Part shown: positions 1-11,651 of the stretch, piece after piece
How positions within the stretch are numbered: position 1 is the first letter of the stretch
Layout: each line of letters begins with the position of its first letter
Position numbers and translations under genes: made by a program
The notes under the pieces: generated by a model
What the model was told of the DNA's origin: nothing
Database searches by the model: none
The model's input: only the letters and a program-made list of their open reading frames with translations
NCBI GenBank assembly: GCA_023213395.1
Contig: CM041465.1
Coordinates: 75,399,741-75,463,740 of the forward strand
Origin: Cycas panzhihuaensis
Lineage: Eukaryota > Cycadophyta
Reading direction: 5' to 3'
Length of the DNA stretch: 64,000 bases

Positions 1-692
1 AATCTTTTCTCAAATGATTTCTTTATATTCGCCCATGTTTTTGTTTTATTCAACTCTTTATACCATGCCAATAGTACTGCTCTTAATGTGCAATCAAATC
101 TTGCCTTTATTTCATCTTCGTCTGTGATTTTCTTCACATCGATCAAGTTTTAGAACAAGTACACATGCTCTATTACATCTAAGGTGTCATTGAAAATTAG
201 TTTTCTGAAATCCCTTGAATCATCCATCCTTGGTGACTACACCAGTGTCCTTTCTGGTAGTGATCTTTCTCCCTTTGGTTTATCCAAAGGTTCCACTCTT
301 TTTTCTTTAGCTTTCACTTTAGGTGATGTATTCGAGGTGCTTGGTGTAGCACTATCTTTCCCAAATAAAGGATTCTTGAATGGTGTTTCTAAGTATATTG
401 GTTTTAGTACTCTTGGCACTTATACCATCAATGGTGTCACTAGTAGATATGATTATTCAGACCCCATGTCTGATGAATCCTCAAATAGTTGACTTTTTAA
501 TTTATTTTCCTAATATACCGAGAGACCTTCCTTAACCTTCTTCTCATTATCACTTAGGTCCTTCAGGGTATCGTCCACACTTATATATTCTTCCTTCCCT
601 AGGGTGTCATTTTGTTCCACATCTCCTCTTAGTTTTTCCTCCTTTTTTGAGCTTAAAAGGTCATACTTAATTAGAGCAGGTGTTAGTACCAT
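1..692 (-). pseudogene. Gag-like fragment of an LTR retrotransposon, cut by the window edge
   Basis: One minus-strand frame runs from about 692 to the left edge, interrupted by a few stop codons. Its last part (about 160 to 1) reads like the core of a retrotransposon Gag capsid: an acidic and basic stretch, then the motif ARFDCTLRAVLLAWYKEL, then WANIKKSFEK, matching the usual LxLxGxAxxWY...W..L...F pattern of the family. The part before it is lysine- and glutamate-rich and low in complexity, as Gag N-terminal regions often are. The remainder of Gag and all of pol would lie outside the window. The order of strand and decay differs from the neighbouring Gypsy-C, so this is probably a separate element. 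It is not functional because of the in-frame stops. Confidence 0.55.
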
Positions 693-2319
693 TTGCTCAT
701 CATTATTTTCCTCTCCTTATTCTTGAGGTGTTTGGGCTCTACTTGCCTTAGATTCTTCAATGGATTGTCCCTTAGTCTCATTATTATATAAATTCAATCT
801 TCTTGCCCTTCTTAATTTTGATTCTTTTGACCATCGCAATGCCCTTTGTCTACTTATTTCTTTCCCCTTATGTGAAGTACCCTTTTATGGCTCTCCCAGC
901 CTTAAAGGCCTCTTAGGTGGTATTAGAAGGACCCCTGGCTATCAGGGGCTTAGTTACAGCCTGCCATCACAATAATAGCCAAGGTCTTCTATCTTTGAAC
1001 ATTCTCCCCTTATGAAAACTCTTGGCCCAGTCCCTCCTTAATGGACATAGGCAACATAACCAATGTTAACTCATTATTTCATTACACTTATGAAACTAGC
1101 ACTTGTCAAGGGATCACTAGTAATCTAACTTAGGGTATAGTCAACATATTTCATACACCCAAGGTTATCATATATTCATCCATAATTCAACATAATATCA
1201 TCATAGATTACACATAGCAGTACATTAATCAGCAAGTATCCATCATACAATCATCATGGTATGCATGAAACACAGTATTCCATGTAATTCTTCACTTTAT
1301 TAAGTAATATGTCTTATACATTTAGTTTTAGAATGTATCCTATATACATTCCAACCACATACATAGGATTTTGTCACATATGTTCCAAAAGGGAATGCAT
1401 CTACTGTAACTCTAGTTCATACCACTATTTTGGCTTGCTAGTTATCATACCACCATATGGAATGAATGCTTGGTTCTCACCATTGGAATGGTCCTCAATG
1501 GTCTCCTTAAATGCATCCTTTTGGTGTCTTTTAATGAAGGGTTGTGACTCCCTATCATAATTATATCTTTTCATTATCAATATAACCTTTCACTTAACAT
1601 ATGATTAGTTTCTCTTAATGGTGCCTCTTCCATCCATACATCTATACATTCTTTTAGGCTGACATCATCATCCCTGGGTGCCTTTTGGTCAGGTTTGCTC
1701 ATGTGTACCCTATTGTCTACTAGCATACTGAAAATGGTATGCACTCTCTCTTGCATACCCAGTATAGTATGCACATGTTATATGCACCTAGAATGCTCTC
1801 TTTCTTACATTCTTCTGTCATGCATACCTTCGTAAAATTCGTACCTACATTCCACTAGTCAATACAATCTTAAATTCCATCTTCCTCATAGTCTATATGC
1901 TAAAATATAATCCAACAAGGACTAGGGACAAAATACACCCCCATATTTATACAATGTTTTTGGTTTTCCATCATCATGTTTTGGTGACTTTCATGATTTT
2001 CTAGCTCATTGTCCCTCTATGCCATCAGATACCTCTAAGGATAATGTTTGCTTCAAAGTTGGGGGTTCATAATCACATTTTTCCACTCTCAAGTATTAAT
2101 GTAAAATGCTTAAAACCAAAACAAGCAAAAGATATAAAAATAATTTTAAAATTTTCTAACTCATAAAACCTGGTGTATTTTGAGTTAGTCCTCTCCACCT
2201 TAAGCATGATTGACATACAAATGGGTTTTTTTAATATAATTAGCTTGTTTTTTTTTTCCATCGCATTTGTTTTTTGTTATTATTCTTTAGAAATTCCCCA
2301 TCACTTAATACCTTTTCTA
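693..2319. other. AT-rich stretch without a recognisable gene
   Basis: No convincing coding frame, RNA gene or paired repeat is visible. Short open frames (for example 1309-1560 plus and 1577-1774 minus) have no recognisable motif. The stretch lies 5' of the minus-strand Gag remnant, so it may be that element's leader and LTR, but I see no second LTR copy in the window to prove this. Confidence 0.4.
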
Positions 2320-4444
2320 CTTTGTTATAACTAGCTTTTTACTTACTGAATATATGTGCCATTATCACTATCACCAATCTATTTTTACAACTATGGATAG
2401 GGTTTCATCTCAAACTATGTTGCTTTATATTATAAAAAATCATTAAAAAATATAAAACTTTCAAAAATTAATTTGTATCTACTCTGTATCTTATAACCTT
2501 AAGAAGTTATTATCTTTTCCTTAGTTCTCTTTTTACTCTCATGCAATTTAAAGAGACTCCCTTTTGATGGGTTTTGCCATTACCCTTCTAATGAATCAAT
2601 GTTACCCTTAGTGTTGTTAAACTTACTCTTTACAATTTAACTATAAATGAGTATCTTGAATCCTACCTTTAAGGCATATATATTGCCTTCACAACTTCAA
2701 ATTTTTGTTGGTTTTCTAAGGGCATAGTCCAATGGAATATTTGTGTTCCTTACCTCTCAAGCTTTTAAATATTCCTTTATTTACTAAATACTTTACTTAT
2801 CAATGATATTTATCCTTTTCTCTTATGCAAAATAATTATCCTTATTTTGTTCTCTGTTTTTTATATTCTCATTATAAAGCAAGCATATTCTATTAATCAT
2901 TTGCTTACTAAAAACTATAGCTTTTTGCTACTTTTAAAAGAGCTTTCAAATCATGTTGTCAACCATCCAACCTTGGTCTATTCATATTGATGGTGTATCA
3001 TGGGGAAATCTAGGTCCATCTATGATTGCCTAGATTATCTAAGACTCCAATAAATATCTCATTAAAGCTACTAAAAAATATCTTGATCATACTATTAGTA
3101 ACTCAATTAAGTTTGAATCTATCCTTATTGCCAAATGATCTACCATTTCATCAAATGTACAACATGTCATCCTCTATTCTAACTCATAATTATTAGTCAA
3201 TCAAGTTATAGGTAGTTGCGCTTCACGTAACTCTACTTTAATAACCACTCTATGCTATATTTACTATCTAGTTTGTTTTTTTCACATTTTTGCTATTATA
3301 GATATCCCATGCTTACGAAATGCTCACAAGTATGATTTCTAATGCTCACCAATAAATGTTTCCTTAATAAATTAGAGTAGATAGAAGTTTGTATGCTTTT
3401 TTCTTTTTCTTTTTTTCTTACTTTCCCACTAGTGACTCAGTGATGTTACCACCACAAGAACATAATCCTGGAATTATTTCTTTTCTATTTAGCCTAAAAA
3501 TTATGAGTCAAAGAAATTTCAAAACTTAGAGCTAACTCCTCCCCTCATGAATCATGCCTTATTCATGAAGAATGGTCAACCACCTCGATGGAGAACTCAT
3601 TATTGTCTGTGTCTTCCAAACTATTACTTGAAAACCAGTCATAAATATAGGTGCCCTTAGTCTTGTCTTCTTTAAGTTCTCTATATAATTCTTTAGAATT
3701 GTGGGGTCATAAGTTTTATGCAATGAGCATGATAATGAACATGTTTATCACTATTGTAAGTGGCTACTTTTATTCTATGTGAGTGGAGATATTAACACCT
3801 ACTATCTATCTTATGAGTGAATTATAAGGATACATGTTGAAGATTTCATATAACAAAGATTGTCAAAGACTTAAGCATTAGCACTTCTTCATCAACAAAA
3901 TTGAGCTTGCTCCTTATTCACTTATTGGGTATAGATCTCATTATTCATTCCATTAGGGCTTATTATCTTTATATTACCTTCATTTTATTTTTTACTTGAG
4001 TGTTTTGTACCCAAACCCTCGGTCATTGTAATTTTATTTTGTGTTGAGCCAATTTATATGAAGTCTTTTCATTTCCAAATAAAGCCAGGTATAGTACATA
4101 GATCCTTCTAATGCTAAGACTCCCTACCCTAGGTTTCTTGCAACTCACCATTACAGACTCTAATGGACACCATCAAACTAGTTGGCTAGAAGGAGTTTGT
4201 TTAACCTACCCTATATATAAATCCTCCTCTTTCTTCTTCTTTCTAGAGTAATCAACTAAGATTGTAATGTTTGTAGTATATGTGCATTAACCTATCCCAA
4301 CCCTTAAAGCTCCTAAGAAAAAAGGATTCTGTATAAGTCCGGGTAGAATAATAACATCCTTATGCTTGTGATTATTCAATAATTTATGTCATCTATTTTT
4401 GTAAAAATTTCTTAGGACTGTTACCAACTCTCATATTCTCTTCA
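2320..4444 (+). repeat. Left LTR of Gypsy-C
   Basis: Aligns through its length with 33782-35940, with many substitutions and indels. Matching landmarks include the CTATCACCAATCTATTTTTA region, the AAGGCATATATATTG segment, the RNase H remnant and the shared final ATTCTCTTC. The start (a TG near 2323) is approximate. The end (CA at 4443-4444) is better supported because similarity stops there in both copies. Confidence 0.7.
2953..3280 (+). pseudogene. Archaeal-type RNase H remnant inside the left LTR of Gypsy-C
   Basis: Starting from an ATG at 2953 the frame reads IQPWSIHIDG, then GNLGPS, then a region aligning with the TTNNEAEFDA segment of type-I RNase H, then HVILYSNSQ-like and VNQVIGS. These are the positions of the first Asp (IDG), the Glu and the second Asp; the last has become Asn (YSNS). 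Several stops break the frame. The same domain appears at the matching place in the right LTR. In retrotransposons this second RNase H is known from the plant Tat group, where it supplements the normal Ty3/gypsy RNase H. Here it lies inside the LTR and not in the internal region, which is unusual. Confidence 0.65.
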
Positions 4445-4919
4445 ACCCAATCTTTGACCTATTTGCTTTGGCCTAATATTCGAGTTAATTAAGTCACATT
4501 AAAAGTTCTTTTAAGTCAATTAAGTTGTCATATAATCATGAAAAGAATATGAGAATTTAAAGTCAACTCACTTCCCTAATATTGTCACTAGGTTAAAACA
4601 AATCACATAACTTGCCATCAAAGGATAAGGATGTCATTAAGCCAACATCGAGAGACTTAGCCTACCTAGTTATTAAGTTGACATCATTATAGTTCTATGT
4701 TGAGGACTATTTGCATCCATTTTGAATCAAACTTTATTCTTATTCTATCCCCTAAGACTATCCCACCCACTTCGATTCTTTATCTTTGACCATTTGGTCA
4801 CCTTTGGTAGTAATGATTCATCTTTAAATCAATTGAATTTGAGTCTTTTCCTAATGAACTTGATGCTTCAAATGCTGATAAAATTCTTTAGACTACCTCC
4901 AGTTTTCCTATAATTTAAC
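4445..4919 (+). other. Short leader of Gypsy-C, no gag recognised
   Basis: This is the sequence between the left LTR and the first recognisable pol. It has no clear primer-binding site after 4444 and no Gag or protease motif. An open frame at 4722-4913 has no recognisable domain. The shortness suggests that gag and protease were deleted. Confidence 0.4.
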
Positions 4920-5272
4920 AATTTGGATTGGATGACATTTTGCCACTTACCCCCTAACCCTTCAAAGAAGGAAAACCAATGCTACTTAGCAAAATTATTT
5001 ATGCCAATATTTCTATAACTTCAATTTTGTAAAAATTTAAATTAGGTGTTGAGTGTACCCTTGATCAATATCAAACTTATATAAACATTTTTAAGGAATT
5101 TCATAAAGTCTTTACATAGTCTTATGATGACATGCTTGGCATGGACCCAAGCATTATAATTTATAATGTCATTACTCATTTCAATGCTCACCCTATAAAC
5201 AAAAATAGAGACCAATAAATCCCTAGCTATCTCAAATTATTGAAAATGTGATAGAAAAACTTTTGAAGGTAA
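4920..5272 (+). pseudogene. Gypsy-C pol, linker before reverse transcriptase
   Basis: The frames match, piece by piece, the linker that precedes RT in Gypsy-1: PFKEGKPM corresponds to HFEEGNAM, then LGVECTLDQYQTYINIFKEF to VGSECSPDEIREYSLLFQEF, then SYDDMLGMDPSII to DYADMKGINPSIV. The piece ends at the Copia-A insertion point and continues at 31277. Stops and frameshifts make it non-functional. Confidence 0.65.
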
Positions 5273-5484
5273 TGTTAAGATGTAATGTTTTATAATAAGT
5301 ATACTTTGAGAGTAATGTTTTCAATCCCTCTTTTGTGTAATTCTTAATGTATTCTACACACTTGTCAAACATGTGTCATTGGTTCTTATATTAGTTACAT
5401 TTGCTCATGTATATTTAAGAAGGTGTCCTCCCCTATAAAAATCAAGATGAAGTTTTCTTCTCTATCTATATTACAAGTCTAACA
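5273..5484 (+). repeat. 5' LTR of Copia-A
   Basis: 212 bp, TGTTAAGAT to TCTAACA, paired with 31065-31276. It contains CCCTATAAAAA near 5431-5441, a candidate TATA box about 45 bases before the LTR end. It starts directly after the target duplication GGTAA. Confidence 0.92.
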
Positions 5485-5500
5485 TGGTATCAGAGTAGGT
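5485..5500 (+). promoter_or_regulatory. Primer-binding site of Copia-A
   Basis: TGGTATCAGAGTAGGT follows the 5' LTR with no gap. TGGTATCAGAGC is the standard plant copia site complementary to the 3' end of initiator tRNA-Met; the last base of that core is changed here. Confidence 0.85.
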
Positions 5501-6039
5501 CAATCTGCCTACGTAAGAGAGGAATAATACCTGTACCAGAAAGAAACTGCCAGACATTGTGTGGTATGTTAAAGGAAGTCTAAAAGAGACTAAGATATTC
5601 ATTGAGGACAAAGAAACAAAAGTTATCAGAAGACCAAAATTATAGAAATCAATTCTATACAGACTTGTACGGATCTGTACAGGCAAAAAAAAAAATTGAA
5701 GTTCTTAGAATTTTATGAAATTTGTTCAAAAGATATATCTCAATACAAGCATCATCTTTGTCAACTGGCACAAAGGCGTCTGAGACCGATTTGAGGTTGC
5801 TTTTGGTTCTTTACCAATTTGCATGGGTTTGAGGATTTATTCTCATTTTTTACTCAAAATCTAGCTTTAATCTAGGTAAAATTACTCATAAACCCTGTGT
5901 TTTGATGATTTGATTCTGTTGAATCCATTCTCAAAGAGATTTATTATAGATTTAGAAATATTGAAGTAAATCATTAAAAAACCCTAGTTGCCCCTCTATA
6001 GGCTTCAAGCCAATTTTCTCTCATTTTAAGAGGCATATA

Positions 6040-7569
6040 TGAATAATAATTTTAGATTTAGGACCTAGGGGTCGAGGTCAATCTTGTGGTCACAAACAAG
6101 TTCCAAAGTTTAGAAGTACTTCCTGAGGAAGGGGGGAAGATAGTAGAGGATGAGGATGTGAAACCCCTCCAAGAGATGAGAGAGTCTATTTCAACTATGG
6201 AAAACCTGGTTACTTCTTCAGCAACTGCAAAGTGTTCGACATATATTATCAGTACAGACAGTCGAATCACTACCTATATCATTGCACTCAAAGGAGAGTT
6301 GAAACTCAAAGAGGTAAGCATCACATTGGAAACTATAGCAAGGAATAAGATGAGGAGGAGAAAGAGGAAACTGCCTTCATTATTGCTTTCATAGCCAACC
6401 TAGAAGATGAGGATGTATGGTACATAGACTCTAGAGCCTCATGACACATGACAGATCGAGAGGACTGGTTTGATTCACTTAAACCTTATTCTCCCAACAA
6501 GTCTATTGAAATGGGGGATAAGTACTCGCTAAATATTAAAGGAATTAAGACTATAGATATTAAATTAAAGGGTATTATATAGAAAATTAGAAATATACTT
6601 TTTGTACTAAGTTTGAAAAAAAATCTTATGTCTATCTCTTAGCTTAGAAAGAAAAGACTGAGAACTATATTTAATGAAGAAGGATACTTTCATATATTAG
6701 ATATGAAAAATAATGGCATTGTTATTACTAAGAGAATAAAAAGTAATGACTTATATAGGCTTCTTTCAAATCTCATAGTTCCAAAGGAGAATGTAAAGGC
6801 ATATGCTGTTGTAAATTCTAATATCAATAATAATTTGTGGCATATGAAATATTAGCATATCTATTTGGATAGATTAGAAATGATGCATAAAACTAGAATG
6901 GTTGATAAGCTCCCCAATATCACTTCTAATCATTTTGTTTGTAAAGGTTATCAGTTTGGAAAACAATAATGTCTACCTTTCAAAAAGGGTGAATGGCATG
7001 CTCAAAATAAATTGGAATTGGTATACAGACCTATGTGGAACTCCAACTCCTCGTTATATCAATGGCTCTAGATATTTTCTAACATTCATTAATGATCTCT
7101 CTAGAAAAGTATGGGTTTATTTCCTCTTCAATAAATTTAAAGTTTTTTATGCATTCAAAGAATTTAATATTGAAGTCAAATTGGAATCAAAATCAAAAAT
7201 AAAATGTATCAAGTCTAATAATGGAGGAGAATACATTTCGAATGAATTCTCAAATTCCTACAAGGTGAATAGAATACGCAGATAGCTCAAAACACGCTAC
7301 ACACCATAATCTAATAGGATAGCTAATGAAAAAATAGAACTGTCATGGAAATGGCTCACAACATGATTCATGACAAGCAAGTCTCAACAGCTTACTAGGC
7401 AAAAGCAGTAAGTATAGTCTATTACCTGATAAACTAAAGCCCAACAAAGGCCTAAGAATAAGTTACTCTAGAAGAAGCACAGAAAGGATGCAAACTTGAT
7501 GTAAGTAACTTGAAAATGTTTGGATGTCAAGCCTTCATTTATATACCAGATAAAAGGAGATCCAAACTT
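6040..7569 (+). pseudogene. Copia-A gag end, protease and integrase (first part)
   Basis: Reading through stops, the region shows in order: a decayed CCHC zinc knuckle near 6196-6235 (FNYGKPGYFFSNCK, with two Cys/His positions lost); a protease active-site region near 6420-6450 (WYIDSRAS followed by a stop and HMT, where the expected Gly of DSGAS is Arg); a GAG-pre-integrase segment near 6838-6975 (LWHMKY...VCKGYQFGKQ); and the integrase core from about 7015 (NGSRYFLTFINDLSRKVWVYF, then NNGGEYISNEF). The last Asp motif is NNGGEY where SDNGGEY would be expected. Coding similarity stops at 7574 where Gypsy-1 enters and resumes at 24054 in the same domain. It cannot make a working polyprotein. 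Confidence 0.85.
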
Positions 7570-7574
7570 GACTC
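7570..7574. repeat. Target-site duplication of Gypsy-1, left copy
   Basis: GACTC directly before the LTR; identical to 24054-24058. Dropping one copy and the element restores the Copia-A integrase reading across the site (KLDS followed by KSIDCIMIGYS). Confidence 0.93.
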
Positions 7575-10139
7575 TGGACGCGTGTCTACGGGATAGCTAC
7601 CTAACTAATAGGTGTAGTGAGAGTGGGTGGTGATACAACTGAAGGTGGGACATATAAGGTAAATAGTTACCACGCAGGGCGCCCCGTGCGCCGGAGCGCG
7701 AGTTCAGGATCTGCAATGGGGTATGGCTACTATCAGGTGATCCTTCACCGCTTCGAACAAAAAGGGGAAGATATGCAGGACAAACCTGGGTTGACCTGGG
7801 GGCAGGACCCTCCCACCCTTGGATGGCCGAAAGGAGAAGGAGGAGATCCAAAGAGAATAGGCCAGGGGTGCCTAAACAAACTAATCGGGTACACAAGTGA
7901 CGCGGGGGGCGAGGAACTTGCGCGGCTAAGAGGAGAAGAGGAAAGGTAGGGAAGGGGAGTTCCTACGACCTTTCCTATAGGTAGCAAAACTGCGTGTAAC
8001 GAAACAAACGAAACATACCCAAATACAAAACCAAATTTCCTTTTTACTCTTCAATGCATTAATTACTAAGAAGGAACCAAAAGGAAAAAAAAAAGGTAGC
8101 GAGGTAGGGTAAGACGTGCACCTGGATCGAGGGCGTGCATGACGGAGGCCTTCTCGAAAGGGCACCAAGCTACTCCACGCGACGCGTAGATGCAGAATGT
8201 TGAGGCGGATTGAAAAGGGGCTTCCTTACCTTCCCCGAAAAATCAAATGCGATGCCAAAGAAAGGAAGGGAGCGAAAGCTAATAAATGAAGAAAGTACGA
8301 ATGTACAATGAATACAAGGGTGCTTACCGGCAACGGGACTAATGGACGATATCCTCCACGCTTCCCAAATACCTGTAAGCAATGACAATCTCTTCCTTCC
8401 CGGAGGAAGGACACTAACATGCAATACAAGATTCTAACAATATATGCCTAAATAGTATAAATATGAATCTAAATACCCATGCGTTAGTGCTAATCCAACA
8501 ATGAAAGTACCCAAAAGAGAGTGACCAAAGCGAAAGTAAATGATCGGTAAGCCTCGGAGTGGCCTACCTCCCGCAAATGATGCCCTAACCTCCCCCCAAG
8601 AGCCACAAGGCAGTGAGGGCAAGGCCAAGAGCAAGGGCTGGAAAATGGCAACAAAGGGGCAAAGAGAGGCCCAAGAAAACCTACGGCGAACCGGGATGCT
8701 ATGAGGAGCAAGCCGGCAAATGAAGAGAGTTAGGCAAAGACTAGCGGTTGGGACTTATGCAAGTTGCCCAAACCTGAACAAAGGTCCTCAAATCAGCGTT
8801 GTAACTTGTGACAGCGCTAGTTTGGGCAGCCAAAAGAGGGCCTACAAACCCTTGTTTGCAAACCAAGGGCAGCACAGGGCAAGAGGGAGGCTTTAGAGGG
8901 CTTAGAGCCGCTTAGGGAGCGTGGAAGGTGGTACGGAATCCACCCAACTCCTTCCCAAAGCCTATGCCAACCCTCAATGCCACTGCCTTGAGCAGCAAAC
9001 GCAGGCAAGAGGCACAGAAGCAGTGGCAAAACAGCCCACTAAAAGGAAAGGAACAAACTCACAAGGACAAGCAAGGAGCAGGCAAGATATAGCATTAATA
9101 TCACAAAGAAAACAATGTAAATCACGGGATACCTGAGTGAGGGAGGCAAGAGACTTGCCTCAGCCAAGGAGCAGTGAAGAGGGGCTGAGAAACTAACCCA
9201 GATCTGAAGTACAGCAGGTTTGAGACCCTGCTAAAGAGATGTGAAGGGAAACACCTGCACTTGGGGCACTTGTGGACTGCCTGGGCAAAGATCAACTGGA
9301 ACCACTCCAAGGGGCCCTCTCCAAGGTGTATGAGGGGCTGGGAGAATGTCCTAGCCACGCCAAAGGAGAGCAGGGTGCTGTAGGAGGGACACAGGTCCAG
9401 TGATAGCAGCAAAACAGCGGGGAAGAGCATAGTAGAATGTTGTTTCCTTGAAGAGCATTCTAAAAGTGAGCAAAAAAAATCCTCAAAAATGAGTCAAAAA
9501 TGGCTTAAGTACTCAGACCAAACCCTAAAGCGAGCGATTAGGGTGCGACTGGGAGAGAATTAAGTCGCGAGCCACGTGACAGTTTCGCAATAAATGCGAA
9601 ATTGCCACGGCGGATTTTAAAAACAACTCGAGACAGATCATCAAGAATGCTGCATCATGGATATTCCATGATGACTGAAAATTCTGGTGGTACGCACCTA
9701 GAGGCAAAATACGCCTACCAAACTAGGTCAGCGATGACAAAAAGGAGCAATAGGGGGTTAAGACACCCACCCGAGGGTAAACAAGCCAACAAACGGGTCC
9801 AAAGGAGCAAAAATAGGGCTCAACCAGGTGGCAGTTGACCAAACGATGACGGGTCATCACACCAAGTGAGGTGGCGCAAACTGAGTGGATCTTGGAGTGA
9901 GGAGGGCAGATGCGGGAAGTGAAGTGGCCACCAGGGTGCCACACTCGCTGGGAGTGTGCCCCTGCTATAGTCGTCATAGGCTAAAACAAGTGTGGACGAC
10001 GGCAAAGTCGCCCACGAAGCCACACACATGCAGACATGCAAGCAAACACTCATCAAATGAAAACGATGACAATGCGAGAAACATACCTGCACTTACCTAA
10101 GTTGGTGATTCTGTATCCATTCCCGGAAGCCGGGAAACA
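7575..10139 (-). repeat. 3' LTR of Gypsy-1
   Basis: 2,565 bp, pairs with 21492-24053 through its whole length with scattered substitutions and small indels. The most different stretch is near 9370-9420 against 23280-23340. The many short open frames in it (such as 7617-7949 and 8817-9029) have no recognisable domain and are not conserved as frames between the two copies. Confidence 0.95.
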
Positions 10140-10151
10140 CTGCCCCCTTAG
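10140..10151 (-). promoter_or_regulatory. Polypurine tract of Gypsy-1
   Basis: On the sense strand TAAGGGGGCAG lies directly before the TGTTTCCC start of the 3' LTR. A purine run there is the expected plus-strand primer. The same place in Gypsy-D (about 53372-53390) is no longer a clean purine run. Confidence 0.75.
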
Positions 10152-10479
10152 CAGCAGAGCCTCGCCGCTCGGAAGCCTGGTGCGATGGCGAATGCTGGCA
10201 ACACAACCACAAGAGTATATGTGTATATAGATATATCAATCAAGATCATAACAAGAGGCAAGGGTGTCCAGAGTGTCGTGGCGAAACGCGTGGATACGAA
10301 AGCGGCGATGGAGACAACATAGGGGCTGCCTATGAGCCACCTGGAAACCGACTGGAAGAATGAGACGGGTGAGGGGGCTGCCCCCACCACAAAGGATGCA
10401 AAGGAGAGCATGCATAATCAAGTAAAGAGCAAGCAAAGGATATGCACCATAGTTTTACCTCATCAGTGGCCAGGTTTCG
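10152..10479 (-). other. Untranslated stretch between second RNase H and PPT of Gypsy-1
   Basis: No domain recognised. It corresponds to 53390-53880 of Gypsy-D, where short blocks are conserved such as the GCCTCGC-GCTC and GAATGCTGGCAACACAA segments. Confidence 0.5.
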
Positions 10480-10960
10480 GAGGTGCGAATGGATCGCAAA
10501 GCAAAGTGTGAGATGACCTGGGGCTTGGGTGATAGGAGGGCCAGACAAGCCTCAGGGATGGTCAGCAAGGAGAGGAAGGCAGCGCTCAAGGATGAGGCGA
10601 ACGAGGCTATCTGCCTCAGCATTGAGAGCCCGAGGGATATGCTGGATATCGACAGAAGAAAAATGGGCCAGGAGAGATCTGGCGGCAGAAGCAAGAGTCC
10701 TCAAGTGAGGGCACCGCACCTGGTAAACCTAGGTGAGATGAGACACCACAACTTGAGAGTCGCAAAGCAAAACGATGGATCCGTGATGGAAACGGAGGGC
10801 ATCAGTAAGGGCTTCAATAACAGCTGTATATTTAGCTTCATTGTTGGTGGCCTCTGGGAGGAAGATCCCAGAGCGGAGAAGATCATGTCGTAAGGGTCAT
10901 GGAGAATCCACGCAGTTAGAAGGTCCAGGATTACCGCGCTTCCGCTTCAGAAAATGTAGA
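10480..10960 (-). pseudogene. Archaeal-type (second) RNase H of Gypsy-1
   Basis: Read on the minus strand with two or three frame changes: NPGPS, AWILHDPYD, FLPEATNNEAKYTAVIEAL, IVLLCDSQVVVSHLT, SLLAHFSSVDIQHIPRA, then LNAEADSLVRLI. This is the order of type-I RNase H with the Glu (NNEA), the Asp (CDSQ) and the final Asp (EADSL); the first Asp motif (TDG) is lost in a damaged start. The normal Ty3/gypsy RNase H belongs directly after RT, so this is the additional domain of Tat elements. It sits beyond both integrase and the antisense ORF, about 340 bases from the 3' LTR. The Gypsy-D copy at 53890-54283 is cleaner. An internal stop also splits it after VSHLT. Confidence 0.8.
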
Positions 10961-11484
10961 CGGACATAGGTGACACAAAATCCAGGCAATCAATGGGTGA
11001 TGAAAGCAACACTCGAAAAATAAGCAAAAGATGGCCGTGAAGGGTGGGAGGACCTAGCAACGAGGTTACCCAGGGCGAGAGCAAGCAGCCCGATCACCAG
11101 TAGAAGGTGGTCAGAAGAAACGGCCTCCTGGGATGCCAAAAGGTCGCTTTAGAAAGCGAAACACGCCCCTAGGCGAGGGAGCATTCCCTTTGGGGACCCC
11201 AAGAGCGAGAAAGGGCCGCGGAAACGAGTCCAGGGCGACGAAACGAGCCAAACGGGTGTAAACTCGGGCAGGCACGGGAGTAACGCGCAAAACGATGCAG
11301 AAGGGCCTTAGCAAAAGCGCGATAATGAGGCACAATAAATGCCCTTGCAAAGGAGGGCAAAAAGGGCATCAATACAGCGCAATTGACGACAAGGCCAGAA
11401 GGCAAAGGTAATCAGGACAATGAGACGGTCCCAACGACTGACGCGAGACCGAAAATTGAGGAAGTGCCCGTTGGGGGCCCCGCC
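10961..11484 (+). other. Region upstream of the antisense ORF of Gypsy-1
   Basis: No coding motif recognised on either strand. It corresponds to 54300-54843 in Gypsy-D, where short blocks are alike, such as TTTGGGGACCCCAAGAGCGA here against TTTGGGAGCCCCAAAGGCTCGA there. It would be the promoter-proximal region for the plus-strand antisense ORF. Confidence 0.45.
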
Positions 11485-11493
11485 TATATAAGG
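11485..11493 (+). promoter_or_regulatory. Candidate TATA box for the antisense PMD ORF of Gypsy-1
   Basis: TATATAAGG in a GC-rich context, about 160 bases before the proposed start codon at 11652. The matching position in Gypsy-D (54844-54853) has TATATAAAGG, and the flanks downstream are also alike (GTGAAAACG-like, TTCATTTTCA, then AGCC-TTTC-TTACGCA-CGGAG). Retention in two diverged copies supports a promoter, but there is no expression evidence here. Confidence 0.6.
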
Positions 11494-11651
11494 AAATCAA
11501 CGGGAAAACGGATTCATTTTCACTGGCTCTCGCACGAAACCAGAGCCATTTCCTTACGCAGCGGAGCGCCACCCAACTTTGGAGGCACGCAGAGAGAGAT
11601 CAGATCGTCAGATCGGAGGGCAGAGAGAGCCAGCACGACCGACCGGACGAT

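Noticed and set aside
2073-2261. Possible small gene on the minus strand (62 codons)
   Set aside because: Low-complexity, AT-rich, no domain, no promoter or conservation visible.
7617-7949. Open frame of 110 codons on the plus strand in the Gypsy-1 LTR
   Set aside because: The frame is broken in the second LTR copy (21530-21870) and has no domain; it is a chance frame in GC-rich LTR.
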